Origin: Pseudogracilibacillus sp037071985
GTDB lineage: Bacteria > Bacillota > Bacilli > Bacillales > Amphibacillaceae
Direction of reading: 5' to 3'
Assembly: GCF_037071985.1 (NCBI RefSeq)
Contig: NZ_JAXHDF010000010.1
Span: 114,391 to 178,390, forward strand
DNA: 64,000 bases
Positions 26,523 through 35,090 of this stretch are shown here, in pieces (within the stretch, counting starts at the first letter, position 1; each line of letters opens with the position of its first letter). The notes beneath the pieces were generated by a model. It made no database searches and was not told where the DNA came from. It saw only the letters and a list, made by a program, of their open reading frames with translations. The translations under genes were made by a program, and so were the position numbers.

Positions 26523-27698
26523 TTACAGTCGATACGTCTGAAAAATTGTTGAGTAAATATCCACTGCTTCCATCAATTCATCCGCATCTATCCACTCATC
26601 TGCCGTATGTGCTTCATTAATACTGCCAGGCCCAAAAACAACGGTCGGAATACCTGCAGGCTGAATTTTACTTGCATCACAACCAAATTGTAAACCTACA
26701 AAGTCAAAGTCTGGTCGAATCTGTTGGATCACATCTGACAGAGCCACTAATTCCCTAGTAGAAAGATCATTCGTCAAAGGTGGGTCGATTAAATATGGTT
26801 TTTGCCAAACAAGATCCTCCCATAAGCTAAAACTTACTTTCTGTTTGACGAGTAGTCTCAAATCATCGAGTGACTCTTGCCAATTTTCCTGTGGATTTAG
26901 TCGCCGATCCACATGAATCGAGCATTGATCTGGAATAATATTCACTTGTTCTCCACCAGAAATTAGCGTTACACTTAAGGAGCTTTTCCCACATAAGGGA
27001 TGAACGATACCTTCAACCGCTTGCTTTGCATCCTCCTTCAAAACCATAACGACTTCAGCCATCTTTTCTACTGCATTTTCCCCATTCCAAGGAGTTGATG
27101 AGTGGGCGTTTTTTCCAATCGTTTCAAGGACGAAACGAATACTTCCTTTATGAAAAGCACCGAATTCCAATTGTGTTGGTTCTCCAACAATAGCTAAATC
27201 TGCCGAAACAGATTGCTCAACTAGATGGTCGACTCCCCGATGTTTATGTTCCTCATCCACGACTGCAGCAAGTATAATATTGACCGGTAATTTCCCGTCC
27301 TGTTCCTCTAATGCTTTTCTCAAACCGATGATCATTGCTGTTAGTTGCCCCTTTGCATCACAAGCACCGCGCCCAAACCATTTATTTCCTTGACGAGTTA
27401 ATGTGAAAGGCTCAACCGTCATTCCTTTTACATCGACTGTATCGAGATGTGTTTCCAACAAAATCGTTGGATAATTTTCTCCTCTTACATATGATGCAAA
27501 ACAATTAAACCTTTCTGGTAAAACTTCCTCTTTCCAATACGAGAAATCCGGTAAATATTCTTTAAAATAACAAAGTAACTTGTCACCGACTGCTTTTTCT
27601 CCATAAAGTGCTTCATCTAATGGTTTTTCTCCTGGATTAATACTCGGTATAGAAACAAGTTTCTCCAATAGCTCAAATGCTTCTTCTTTCCAGTCCAC
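26523..27698 (-). CDS. M20-family metallo-amidohydrolase (ArgE/DapE-like)
   Basis: This cytoplasmic dinuclear-zinc deacylase/peptidase of 391 residues has the metal ligands ETHLDTVD, GRGACDAKGQL and VVDEEHKHRG (catalytic Glu plus ligand) and a late FGPGSINEAHTADEWI histidine ligand. A dimerisation lid starts near residue 180. Family members remove acyl groups from N-acyl amino acids. In this operon removal of an acyl group from an N-acyl amino-sugar acid is the natural guess. The start is GTG 27698 with a weak GGATGATGGGAA site. It lies 20 bp from the next gene. Confidence 0.8.
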   Translation of the reverse strand: MDWKEEAFELLEKLVSIPSINPGEKPLDEALYGEKAVGDKLLCYFKEYLPDFSYWKEEVLPERFNCFASYVRGENYPTILLETHLDTVDVKGMTVEPFTLTRQGNKWFGRGACDAKGQLTAMIIGLRKALEEQDGKLPVNIILAAVVDEEHKHRGVDHLVEQSVSADLAIVGEPTQLEFGAFHKGSIRFVLETIGKNAHSSTPWNGENAVEKMAEVVMVLKEDAKQAVEGIVHPLCGKSSLSVTLISGGEQVNIIPDQCSIHVDRRLNPQENWQESLDDLRLLVKQKVSFSLWEDLVWQKPYLIDPPLTNDLSTRELVALSDVIQQIRPDFDFVGLQFGCDASKIQPAGIPTVVFGPGSINEAHTADEWIDADELMEAVDIYSTIFQTYRL

Positions 27699-27718
27699 TT
27701 CCCATCATCCTAACGTAA

Positions 27719-28447
27719 TTAAAATGTCGATGGCATAAATACCTTGTCTAATTGCTCAATAGCTTTTTGGATATGAGCTTGCCCGTTCTTAAGTAAAAAT
27801 AATCGGTGACCAGAAAACATTGCATCCACTAGTAAGTCTTTTAGTTTTCCAATATCTTCCCGGTAACTTGCTAAATCAGAACCCGGTGCATTTAACAAAC
27901 CAATATCCCCATTAATAAAAACAAAATCACTCGCAAATAATACATTTCCATCGTCTGCTTCCATATAAAAGCAATACATTCCCGGGCTATGACCACGGAC
28001 ATGTATAGGACGGAGTTTCAAATCGCCACATGTAATGAGTTCATCCTCATTCATTACATGATCTGGTTTAAAATAAGAAAAAACATACCCTTCAGGATAG
28101 CCACCGGCATTGATAGCAAGACGAAGTGCTTCTTCCACTTCTGCCTTGCTGTTACTCATCCAGTCATATTCTTCCTTAGAAAGCCAAACTTCTTTCCCTT
28201 CTTTTTGGAAATATTCACTTCCTCCGCTGTGATCCGCATGCGAATGTGTGCACAACACACGTGACACCTTATCCCAAGGAACATATTTTTCAACATTCGC
28301 TTTAATTTTCTCTGGTTCAATCCCTACTCCAGCATCGATTAAAATTGCATCACTTCCGCCATCTACCAAATATACATGACAATCATAGTTGTTCGATAAT
28401 CCAATTTCTCCACTACCGACTAAGTATATATTTTCGGTTAACTTCAT
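27719..28447 (-). CDS. Metallo-beta-lactamase-fold hydrolase
   Basis: This glyoxalase-II-like hydrolase of about 242 residues has the metal motif CTHSHADHSGG near residue 88, then RPIHVRGHSPGMYCFY, FASDFVFINGDIG and the terminal FSGHRLF histidine. Family members include lactonases and thioesterases. Beside a Gfo/Idh dehydrogenase, a lactone made by sugar oxidation is a plausible substrate. ATG 28447 follows TAGGAGTTGGAAAAA; a TTG three codons up overlaps the site. The reaction is inference, the fold is clear. Confidence 0.8.
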   Translation of the reverse strand: MKLTENIYLVGSGEIGLSNNYDCHVYLVDGGSDAILIDAGVGIEPEKIKANVEKYVPWDKVSRVLCTHSHADHSGGSEYFQKEGKEVWLSKEEYDWMSNSKAEVEEALRLAINAGGYPEGYVFSYFKPDHVMNEDELITCGDLKLRPIHVRGHSPGMYCFYMEADDGNVLFASDFVFINGDIGLLNAPGSDLASYREDIGKLKDLLVDAMFSGHRLFLLKNGQAHIQKAIEQLDKVFMPSTF

Positions 28448-28468
28448 TTTTTCCAACTCCTAAACGGA

Positions 28469-29473
28469 TTAAAGATTTTCCCATAAGATCTCTCGTTTTT
28501 CGCTAGCTGACTTAATTAATGCTTCACAAATCTTAATTCCTAAAACAGCATCTTCCATTGGAACTGCTTGTTTGATTTCTGGATTACGAATAAGTTCCAC
28601 AAAATGTTCTAATTCATTACGAAGCGCTCCATACACATTTCCGTGGATCATTGGAGAAAGTTGAATATCAGGTCGGCTAAGCTCTCCTTTTTCCATCACA
28701 GAGAGCGTATCTCCTGGGAAACGGTATTTCAAATGACCGCCCTCATACATTGCTTCCAACTCAACGTCCAAATACTGACCATATTCATTCGGTAAACACC
28801 ACTGGGTTTCGAGCGAACAAATTATGCCATTTTCCATTTCGATAAGTCCAAAAAAGACGCCTGGCATATTAATTTCCTGGTCAATTTTCTTCTCCATGGC
28901 ATATATGCGTTTTGGCTTCGATTTTACATTCCAAATTAATTGGTCAATATCATGAGAGAGAGCCATAAACACTGGATGAGTCCGCGCATGTAAAGAAAAT
29001 CGTTCAACTGGAACATTTCGTTTTAAGCGCAGTGAATGGATATTACCCTCCACCTCAGCTAATTGATGATTCACTGCTGCATACCCCGGGTCAAAACGAA
29101 GCATATGACCTGGGAGTATAACGACATCACTTTCTTCCGACAGATTCAATAAATTCTCTGCTGTCTTACTATCTGTTGAGACCGGCTTTTCAATTAACAC
29201 ATGTTTCCCATATTGAACTGCTTCGCGTGTAATTGGCTCATGACTTTTCTCATCCGTCGCAATTACAACTGCATCAAGTTCCTTTTCCTGTAAAAGTTTC
29301 GTTATATTTGTATACGTCTTTTCGGCAGGTATTCCATATTCCTTTGCCACTCTCATTAATCGGTCTTCACTCCGATTACATATCCCAAACAATTCGACAC
29401 CGTTCATTGATTGAATGGTTCGGATATGTTCCACTCCGAAAGCACCTGTCCCAATAACAGCAATATTTAACAC
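28469..29473 (-). CDS. Gfo/Idh/MocA-family NAD(P)-dependent oxidoreductase
   Basis: The N-terminal Rossmann fold (LNIAVIGTGAFGVEHIRTIQ, then LDAVVIATDEKSH) and the family lysine motif VLIEKPVSTDSKTAE are present, followed by the C-terminal substrate domain with SHDIDQLIWNV. 334 residues is typical. I take GTG 29473, giving the start MLNIAVIG, because GGAG lies 8 nt before it; another GTG lies three codons upstream. Members oxidise sugar hydroxyls to ketones or lactones. Its place between a symporter gene and a lactonase-like hydrolase fits sugar oxidation at C1. Confidence 0.82.
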   Translation of the reverse strand: MLNIAVIGTGAFGVEHIRTIQSMNGVELFGICNRSEDRLMRVAKEYGIPAEKTYTNITKLLQEKELDAVVIATDEKSHEPITREAVQYGKHVLIEKPVSTDSKTAENLLNLSEESDVVILPGHMLRFDPGYAAVNHQLAEVEGNIHSLRLKRNVPVERFSLHARTHPVFMALSHDIDQLIWNVKSKPKRIYAMEKKIDQEINMPGVFFGLIEMENGIICSLETQWCLPNEYGQYLDVELEAMYEGGHLKYRFPGDTLSVMEKGELSRPDIQLSPMIHGNVYGALRNELEHFVELIRNPEIKQAVPMEDAVLGIKICEALIKSASEKREILWENL

Positions 29474-29491
29474 AAAAATCACTCCAACACA

Positions 29492-30976
29492 TTATTCTTC
29501 TATTTCTTTTGTTCCCATCTTTTCAAAGAATTTCTGTACTTTTTCTTCATGTTTATTCGTTGTTTTAATTATAAAGCTTAAAACTACACCAGTAATCAAC
29601 GTCATTAAAGTACTTGTAGCTGTTGTTGCGGCTAAGCCTTGTATTCCCCCAACACCAAGAATAGAAACGAGTAATCCACTTCCTGTTCCGACAAGAATAG
29701 AGATAACTGCCGCTGTTGCTTTCATCTTTTTCCAGAAGATTGCTAAACAAACAATGACAAAGATCGGCATATCCGTAATTGCGATAACATTTAAAATTGC
29801 ATCTACTGCACCACCTAATAATGGAACAATCATTGCCCATAATGTTCCAATTACAGCTAAAATAATCGTTGCAATTCTGGACACTTTTAAATAATGACCT
29901 TCATTTTTTTTCGGATTCCATTTCCGATAAAAGTCTTCAGTAAATAATGAAGATGACGCACATAAAGCCGAATCCGCTGTTGATATACCTGCTGATAATA
30001 AAGCTGCAAAAAAGATCCCCAACATTCCAACCGGAAGCAATTCAATATAAACTTGTGGTCCAACCATATCCGGATCAAGACTTGCTACTAATTCTTCTGA
30101 AAGAATTGAATGTGCAGCCAACCCTGGTAAAATCTCTAAAATAGCAATTGGGATTGCAATAATGGCAGCTAAAATTAATCCCCATCTTGCGACATTCACT
30201 GATTTTGCAGCAAGCCCTCTCTGCATAACGAACTGACTCGTAATAAAATAAGGAAAACCTAGTAATGTCATAGCCATAATCCATGGCCAACCGTTTGCAC
30301 TTTCAGCAGAAGGAACCCATTCAGTTAAATTTTCTGGAACGGAATTAACAACACCACTCCAACCGCCTAATTGTGAAAAGATGTATGCTCCACCGATAAA
30401 TAACCCGGCAAACATGAACAAGAACTGAATTGAGTCTGTAATAACAACAGATCGAAGTCCACCTAAGTACGTATAGATAACAACAATAATAGCAATTAAT
30501 ATAATCATCCAATTAAGATTGATTCCAAAAACAAGTCCTGTAATAACAGCAGCTGCATATACAGTAACACCATATCTGTTTAATGTATCTGCTAAAATCC
30601 AAATGACACTAATAAGTCCTCGAACTCGACCATCATATCGATCTTCAAAAATTTCCGACATTGTATTATATCTTAATTTTCTGTAAATAGGGACAAACAC
30701 AACAGCTGCTAAGACACATGCCATCGCATTTAATGCAATCCAACTTACAGAAACACCTGCATTATATACAAGTCCAGGTTTTCCGACTAAACTCCAAGTA
30801 GAAAAGTTTGTTGCTCCAAAAGTGGCCGCTAACATAAACGGACCAAACGTTCTTCCAGCTACAGCAAAATCCTCAAAGCTGTCAATTCCTCTCGATACCC
30901 ACCATCCGATAAATAATGTTAAAATAACGTAGAAAACTATAATCAAAATATCCAAACTTGCAATTGTATGATCCAT
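29492..30976 (-). CDS. Sodium:solute symporter (SSS family)
   Basis: This sodium-coupled importer has 13 predicted membrane segments in 494 residues. The family regions are visible: GRTFGPFMLAATFGATNFSTWSLVGKPG near the N-terminus, YTYLGGLRSVVITDSIQFLFMF, and LSAGISTADSALCASSSLFTEDFY. Its ribosome site (AAGGAGATC) lies inside the end of the preceding small membrane gene and the two genes abut, so expression is coupled. It should import the operon's sugar or sugar-acid substrate. Substrate identity is unknown. Confidence 0.85.
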   Translation of the reverse strand: MDHTIASLDILIIVFYVILTLFIGWWVSRGIDSFEDFAVAGRTFGPFMLAATFGATNFSTWSLVGKPGLVYNAGVSVSWIALNAMACVLAAVVFVPIYRKLRYNTMSEIFEDRYDGRVRGLISVIWILADTLNRYGVTVYAAAVITGLVFGINLNWMIILIAIIVVIYTYLGGLRSVVITDSIQFLFMFAGLFIGGAYIFSQLGGWSGVVNSVPENLTEWVPSAESANGWPWIMAMTLLGFPYFITSQFVMQRGLAAKSVNVARWGLILAAIIAIPIAILEILPGLAAHSILSEELVASLDPDMVGPQVYIELLPVGMLGIFFAALLSAGISTADSALCASSSLFTEDFYRKWNPKKNEGHYLKVSRIATIILAVIGTLWAMIVPLLGGAVDAILNVIAITDMPIFVIVCLAIFWKKMKATAAVISILVGTGSGLLVSILGVGGIQGLAATTATSTLMTLITGVVLSFIIKTTNKHEEKVQKFFEKMGTKEIEE

Positions 30977-30977
30977 A

Positions 30978-31325
30978 TTAGTTGTGATCTCCTTTCAATG
31001 CCTCTTTTTCTTCATCAGAAACCATAAAGGCTAACAATTCATTTCTAGCTACTGCAATAACTCCCCCAACTATCCATAGTAAATAACCACCAATAACAAA
31101 CGGAGTCACAACACTTGCATCAAGAACGGAACGAAGTAATAAACCTATGACAAATACGAGGATACTCACCACCATTAATCCCATTCCAAAACGTCCTTTT
31201 AATACCGGTGCTCTTTTTTGTTTTTCAAATAATATTTTTCCTTTCAACTCCAAATAAGGTCCTACACTAAGCAATATGGCAAATACGGCAACAGAACCCA
31301 AGATCAAAACGCTTCCAAAATCCAT
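30978..31325 (-). CDS. Small three-helix membrane protein coupled to the symporter
   Basis: A 115-residue protein with three hydrophobic segments (about residues 3-24, 48-68 and 72-93) and a charged tail (VSDEEKEALKGDHN). I do not recognise a named family. Its stop codon abuts the symporter start, which argues for a fixed stoichiometry, such as a small accessory subunit of the transporter. The start follows GGAGGGAAAGTGG. Confidence 0.6.
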   Translation of the reverse strand: MDFGSVLILGSVAVFAILLSVGPYLELKGKILFEKQKRAPVLKGRFGMGLMVVSILVFVIGLLLRSVLDASVVTPFVIGGYLLWIVGGVIAVARNELLAFMVSDEEKEALKGDHN

Positions 31326-31337
31326 CCACTTTCCCTC

Positions 31338-31961
31338 CTAATTTTCATGCACTAGATTTTTATATTCTTCCAATCGTGCTATAATTTTATTTCTATCTCT
31401 TTTTTCAATCCATTCTTGATCAACTAAACTACTACCTACTCCTACTCCTTTAACGCCTGCCTCAAAAAATTTACGCATATTTTGAGGAGCGACACCCCCA
31501 ACCGCTAACAAAGAAACTTTATTCAAAGATGCCAAAACATCCTTAATATAGGATGCTCCTACTTGTCGAACAGGAAAAACTTTGATGACTTCAGCACCTA
31601 ATTCACTGGCATATTGAATTTCAGTTGGAGAAAAGGCTCCCGGAATATAAGGAATGCCCATCTCTGCTGCCATATCTGCTACTTGTTCTGAAACATTAGG
31701 ACTTAAGAAAAATGCTGCTCCTGCATTTTTTGCATCAATTGCTATTTCTTTCGTTAAAACAGTACCAGCACCAATCACCATATCATCGCCAAATTCTTTA
31801 ACTAGATTTTCTAAAACATGTAAGCTATTAGACTGATTTAATGAAACTTCCAATATCTTGAGGTCTGCTTCTCGAAAACAGTCGACCAAAAAACGAGCAT
31901 CTTCCAGTTCCATACCCCTTAATATTGGTATAATTTTGTATTTATTTACTAGTGATAACAA
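31338..31961 (-). CDS. eda: 2-keto-3-deoxy-6-phosphogluconate aldolase
   Basis: This class I aldolase cleaves KDPG to pyruvate and glyceraldehyde-3-phosphate. It has the catalytic Glu in LKILEVSLNQ, GAGTVLTKEIA, the Schiff-base lysine in AEVIKVFPV and the phosphate site LLAVGGVAPQN. TTG 31961 is taken as start because AGGGGAG lies 8 nt upstream, which gives 207 residues, the family's usual size. A longer frame would overlap the KDG kinase gene. It follows the kinase in the operon, matching the order of reactions. Confidence 0.85.
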   Translation of the reverse strand: MLSLVNKYKIIPILRGMELEDARFLVDCFREADLKILEVSLNQSNSLHVLENLVKEFGDDMVIGAGTVLTKEIAIDAKNAGAAFFLSPNVSEQVADMAAEMGIPYIPGAFSPTEIQYASELGAEVIKVFPVRQVGASYIKDVLASLNKVSLLAVGGVAPQNMRKFFEAGVKGVGVGSSLVDQEWIEKRDRNKIIARLEEYKNLVHEN

Positions 31962-31986
31962 AGAAACCACTCCCCTTATTAGTTGA

Positions 31987-32934
31987 TTATCGAACTGTCC
32001 CAAAATCATTGGCTAAAAAACGTTCCAATTCTTGTTTGGTTGGTAGCCCATTCGTATCTCCTTCTGAACTGACAACAAACGCAGCACAGGCATGTCCCAT
32101 TTTCACCGCATTCTCGTGACTTCGCTTTTGCAAAAAACCATGTAAAAAGCCTGCTGCAAACGCATCTCCGGCACCAATTTCATCGACAACTCGCTTTACT
32201 TTGAAAGAAGGAATAAATGTGGACTCACCATTTTCAAGTACCCAGGCTCCATTTGCACCATCTTTCATTACGGTAAGAGGAACTTCCCATTCTTTTAAAT
32301 AAACTTCAATACTATTGAATTCTTCCACATTGCAAAGCAACTTCATTTCACTTTTTCCCGGGAGAAATATATCACATTGTTTGGCAATCGGTATTAATGT
32401 TTCCCTCGCAGCTTCTATATCCCATAATTTCAACCGGATATTTGGATCAAAACTGATTAATATTCCATGCCGCTTTGCTAGCCGAATCACTTCCATCACT
32501 AACTCTTTACATGAATGACTAAGTGCTGGGGTTATTCCTGTAATATGAATCAATCTTGCATGTTTTATCCATTCTTCCCGGACATCATTTTTGTCCATGG
32601 TAGAAGCTGCAGACTGCTCTCGATAGTATATGACTTCCGAATCTAACAGCTCTTTTTTTTGTTTAAACATTAATCCAGTAGAATGGTTTGAATCAATAAT
32701 TACATCACTCGTATCAACAAGGTGTGCGTTCAATTCATATAATATCTTTTGTCCAAATGGATCGTTCCCTAATCTGCTAAACCATTTAACCTTATTGCCG
32801 AGCCGAGCCAAAGCAATCGATACATTTGATTCGGCACCTGCAATTGATGCTAATGTTTCATCGTGTTGTACAATAGAACGGTTATTTACCGTATTAAATG
32901 AAACCATTGTTTCCCCTAAAGTAAATACATCCAT
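31987..32934 (-). CDS. kdgK: 2-keto-3-deoxygluconate kinase (PfkB family)
   Basis: This ribokinase-fold sugar kinase of 315 residues has the substrate-binding start DVFTLGETMVSFN and AGAESNVSIALARLG. The PfkB signature 2, DEIGAGDAFAAGFLHGFL, carries the catalytic Asp near residue 255. KdgK phosphorylates 2-keto-3-deoxygluconate to KDPG, the substrate of the aldolase encoded next. The start ATG follows AGGAGTTTCGAA. The assignment rests on the fold plus the adjacent aldolase; other PfkB sugar kinases are the alternative. Confidence 0.82.
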   Translation of the reverse strand: MDVFTLGETMVSFNTVNNRSIVQHDETLASIAGAESNVSIALARLGNKVKWFSRLGNDPFGQKILYELNAHLVDTSDVIIDSNHSTGLMFKQKKELLDSEVIYYREQSAASTMDKNDVREEWIKHARLIHITGITPALSHSCKELVMEVIRLAKRHGILISFDPNIRLKLWDIEAARETLIPIAKQCDIFLPGKSEMKLLCNVEEFNSIEVYLKEWEVPLTVMKDGANGAWVLENGESTFIPSFKVKRVVDEIGAGDAFAAGFLHGFLQKRSHENAVKMGHACAAFVVSSEGDTNGLPTKQELERFLANDFGTVR

Positions 32935-32944
32935 TTCGAAACTC

Positions 32945-33412
32945 CTATCCCTCTAGCTCTACGATTGTTTCTATCTCAACTGGCGTATTAAAAGGTAATT
33001 CGTTAGCAGAAAGTGCAGATCGTGCATGTTTTCCTTTTTCGCCAAAAACTTCTTCTAAAAATTCCGAAGCACCGTTAATCACATAAGGCTGTTCAACAAA
33101 GCCATCAGCTGAATTAACAAAGCCTAATAACTTTACAAAATCCTTTATTTTATCTAAATCGCCAATTTCACTTTTAATTACAGCTAACGTATTAATCATC
33201 GCTTGCTTAGACGCTTCATACCCTTGCTCAATTGTTAAGTCAGAACCGACTTTTCCTTCATAGATTAGCTTTCCATCTTTTCGACAATCTTGTCCCGACA
33301 CATATAATAAGTTGTTGGCAAATCTTTTTGCCGGTACATAGACTGCAGCAGGCTTAGGCGCCTCTGGAAGTTCAATACCTAATTCTTTTAATCTCTGTTC
33401 TATTTTAGACAT
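32945..33412 (-). CDS. RidA-family (YjgF/YER057c) enamine/imine deaminase
   Basis: This 155-residue RidA-fold protein has YVPAKRFANNLLYVSGQDCRKDG, QAMINTLAVIKSEIGDLDKIKDFVKLLGFVN and ALSANELPFNTPVEIETIVEL. RidA proteins hydrolyse the unstable enamine/imine intermediates released by PLP lyases. This makes sense in an operon with a class-V PLP enzyme and a 2-keto-3-deoxy sugar kinase. The C-terminal catalytic arginine (usually IEIE..A) is replaced: the stretch reads PVEIETIVE, so activity needs testing. It is the first gene after an operator copy. The start follows AGGAGAGGATT. Confidence 0.8.
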   Translation of the reverse strand: MSKIEQRLKELGIELPEAPKPAAVYVPAKRFANNLLYVSGQDCRKDGKLIYEGKVGSDLTIEQGYEASKQAMINTLAVIKSEIGDLDKIKDFVKLLGFVNSADGFVEQPYVINGASEFLEEVFGEKGKHARSALSANELPFNTPVEIETIVELEG

Positions 33413-33438
33413 ATAATCCTCTCCTACTATTTTAATAG

Positions 33439-33455
33439 TTAAAACAGCGTTTTAA
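33439..33455. promoter_or_regulatory. IclR operator copy 1
   Basis: TTAAAACAGCGTTTTAA is a 17-bp inverted repeat (arms TTAAAAC/GTTTTAA) between the IclR gene and RidA. The same core occurs in front of the IclR gene itself. Confidence 0.75.
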
Positions 33456-33472
33456 TAGGTACTTAAAAAAAT

Positions 33473-34237
33473 TTAGAGACTTCCCAAGCGACGTGAAATT
33501 AATTGAGCCGTCTCTTTTACTTCGGCAGCTAATTCAAATAAATTTTCTTCATCTACACGTGAAGAAGGACCCGCAATACTTATTCCGCCCAAGACTTGGC
33601 CATCATGCGTAAATATTGGTGCCGCAGCACAATTTACACCTGATTCATGTTCTTCTCTATCTAATGCAAATCCTTGAGCTCGAATAATTTTTATTTCTTT
33701 ATTTAGATCACTATCATCAATAATGGTACTAGCAGTAAACTTAGTATAATCAATATTTTCAATAATATTCGCCTGTTTTTCTTTGGAAAGAAAAGCTAGT
33801 ATCGCCTTGCCAACTCCTGTACAATAAACAGGTGCCCGCTTTCCTACTCTCGAATACATACGAATAGAGCGTTCACACTCCACTTTATCGATATACACTA
33901 CTTCGCCATCATCAATGATTCCTAAGTGAACGGTTTCATTCACGCGATCTTTTAAATCAACCAAAAAAGGTCGAATATCTTTCGTCCAGTCTACTTGATT
34001 AACAATCCGTGAAGCGAGTTCAAACAATTTAATTCCTGATTGATATTTTTTAGTTGTCAATTGTTGTTCCAGGTACTGTTCTTCCTCTAATGTTGCTAGA
34101 AATCGATAAACTGTACTTTTATTTAATTCTAATCGATTAGCAAGCTCCGTTACTCCAATCCCTTCCTCACTTTTCGCGATCTCTTCCAAAATACGAAGAA
34201 CCCTTACTGTAGATGAATTACGTAAAGATTTACTCAT
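33473..34237 (-). CDS. IclR-family transcriptional regulator (KdgR-like)
   Basis: The N-terminal winged helix (VRVLRILEEIAKSEEGIGVTELANRLELNKSTVYRFLATLEEE) is followed by the GAF-like IclR effector domain (VHLGIIDDGEVVYIDKVE; YCTGVGKAILAFLS; GVNCAAAPIFTHDGQVLGGISIAGP). 254 residues is standard. IclR regulators of this branch often sense 2-keto-3-deoxygluconate, which would suit the downstream kinase and aldolase. Two copies of one palindrome flank the gene, so autoregulation and control of the operon are likely. Confidence 0.87.
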   Translation of the reverse strand: MSKSLRNSSTVRVLRILEEIAKSEEGIGVTELANRLELNKSTVYRFLATLEEEQYLEQQLTTKKYQSGIKLFELASRIVNQVDWTKDIRPFLVDLKDRVNETVHLGIIDDGEVVYIDKVECERSIRMYSRVGKRAPVYCTGVGKAILAFLSKEKQANIIENIDYTKFTASTIIDDSDLNKEIKIIRAQGFALDREEHESGVNCAAAPIFTHDGQVLGGISIAGPSSRVDEENLFELAAEVKETAQLISRRLGSL

Positions 34238-34258
34238 TATACTCCCCTTTTTTAATTA

Positions 34259-34275
34259 TTAAAACAGCGTTTTAT
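34259..34275. promoter_or_regulatory. IclR operator copy 2
   Basis: TTAAAACAGCGTTTTAT, 20 bp before the IclR start codon, differs from copy 1 only in its last base. Its position just upstream of the ribosome site fits autorepression. Confidence 0.75.
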
Positions 34276-34441
34276 AACTACTTCTATTATATTTTAGTAA
34301 AAGAAATATTGTCAAGAAGTTTACAAATTTGACGATTGTACAAACTTAAAAATATACGAAATTCGCTACTGTTTGTTGTCAAGAACTAACATATAAGATA
34401 TACTTTAGAAAATTACAGCATTCCGAGAGAAGGGTAGTCGT

Positions 34442-35026
34442 ATGGGAAAACGAGATGCAATTATCCAATCATCGATTAATCTATTTAAGAAGAACGGCAT
34501 TGAACAAACGAAAATTTCTGATATTGTAAAAGATGCACATATAGCACAGGGAACCTTTTATTTATACTTTCCATCCAAGCTATCATTGATGCCTGCAATT
34601 GCGGAAGAAATGGTAAAAATTCTAATGCAACGAATTAGAAATGACGTACAAAGTGATCAAACAATTGAAATAAAATTAGAACAATTAGTAGATAGTATTT
34701 TCGCTATAAATGAAGAATATAGTGAAGTTATGGCCATTATTTACTCAGGGCTCGCATCTACTGAGCATTTAAAAGAATGGGAAACGGTGTATGCCACCTG
34801 TTATGAATGGGTTAGTGATTTGTTAAAAGATGCAAAAGAAAATGGAACGATTCGGCAATCGATTAAACCAGATCGTACGGCGAAACTTATTATTGGTTTA
34901 ATAGAATCTGCAGCCGAGCAAGTATTTTTATATGACTACCGTGACGAGCATGAAATAGAAATACAACGAAAGGAAGTCGTTCAATTTTTGTTTGATGCTT
35001 TAGGTATTTCTAAAGCAAATAGTTAA
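34442..35026 (+). CDS. TetR-family repressor of the SMR pump
   Basis: This 194-residue regulator has the TetR helix-turn-helix (RDAIIQSSINLFKKNGIEQTKISDIVKDAHIAQGTFYLYFPSK) and a helical ligand domain with the late LIIGLIESAAEQVFLYD. It resembles the YxaF/YvdT-type TetR proteins that sit upstream of SMR pairs. The TGAATGACATTCAGTCA operator after the gene overlaps the -10 box of the pump promoter, giving a simple local circuit. The start follows GAGAAGGGTAGTCGT. Confidence 0.85.
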   Translation: MGKRDAIIQSSINLFKKNGIEQTKISDIVKDAHIAQGTFYLYFPSKLSLMPAIAEEMVKILMQRIRNDVQSDQTIEIKLEQLVDSIFAINEEYSEVMAIIYSGLASTEHLKEWETVYATCYEWVSDLLKDAKENGTIRQSIKPDRTAKLIIGLIESAAEQVFLYDYRDEHEIEIQRKEVVQFLFDALGISKANS

Positions 35027-35051
35027 CATTTTGTTAACTTTACATTATAAT
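35023..35051 (+). promoter_or_regulatory. Sigma-A promoter of the SMR pair
   Basis: TTAACA (35023-35028) and TATAAT (35046-35051) are 17 bp apart. The -35 box overlaps the TetR stop codon. Confidence 0.75.
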
Positions 35052-35067
35052 GAATGACATTCAGTCA
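35051..35067. promoter_or_regulatory. TetR operator overlapping the -10 box
   Basis: TGAATGACATTCAGTCA is an imperfect inverted repeat (TGAATGA/TCAGTCA) of the kind bound by AcrR/FadR-like TetR dimers. It starts on the last base of the -10 box. Confidence 0.65.
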
Positions 35068-35090
35068 TAAATCGTTAGGAGGAAATTTTT

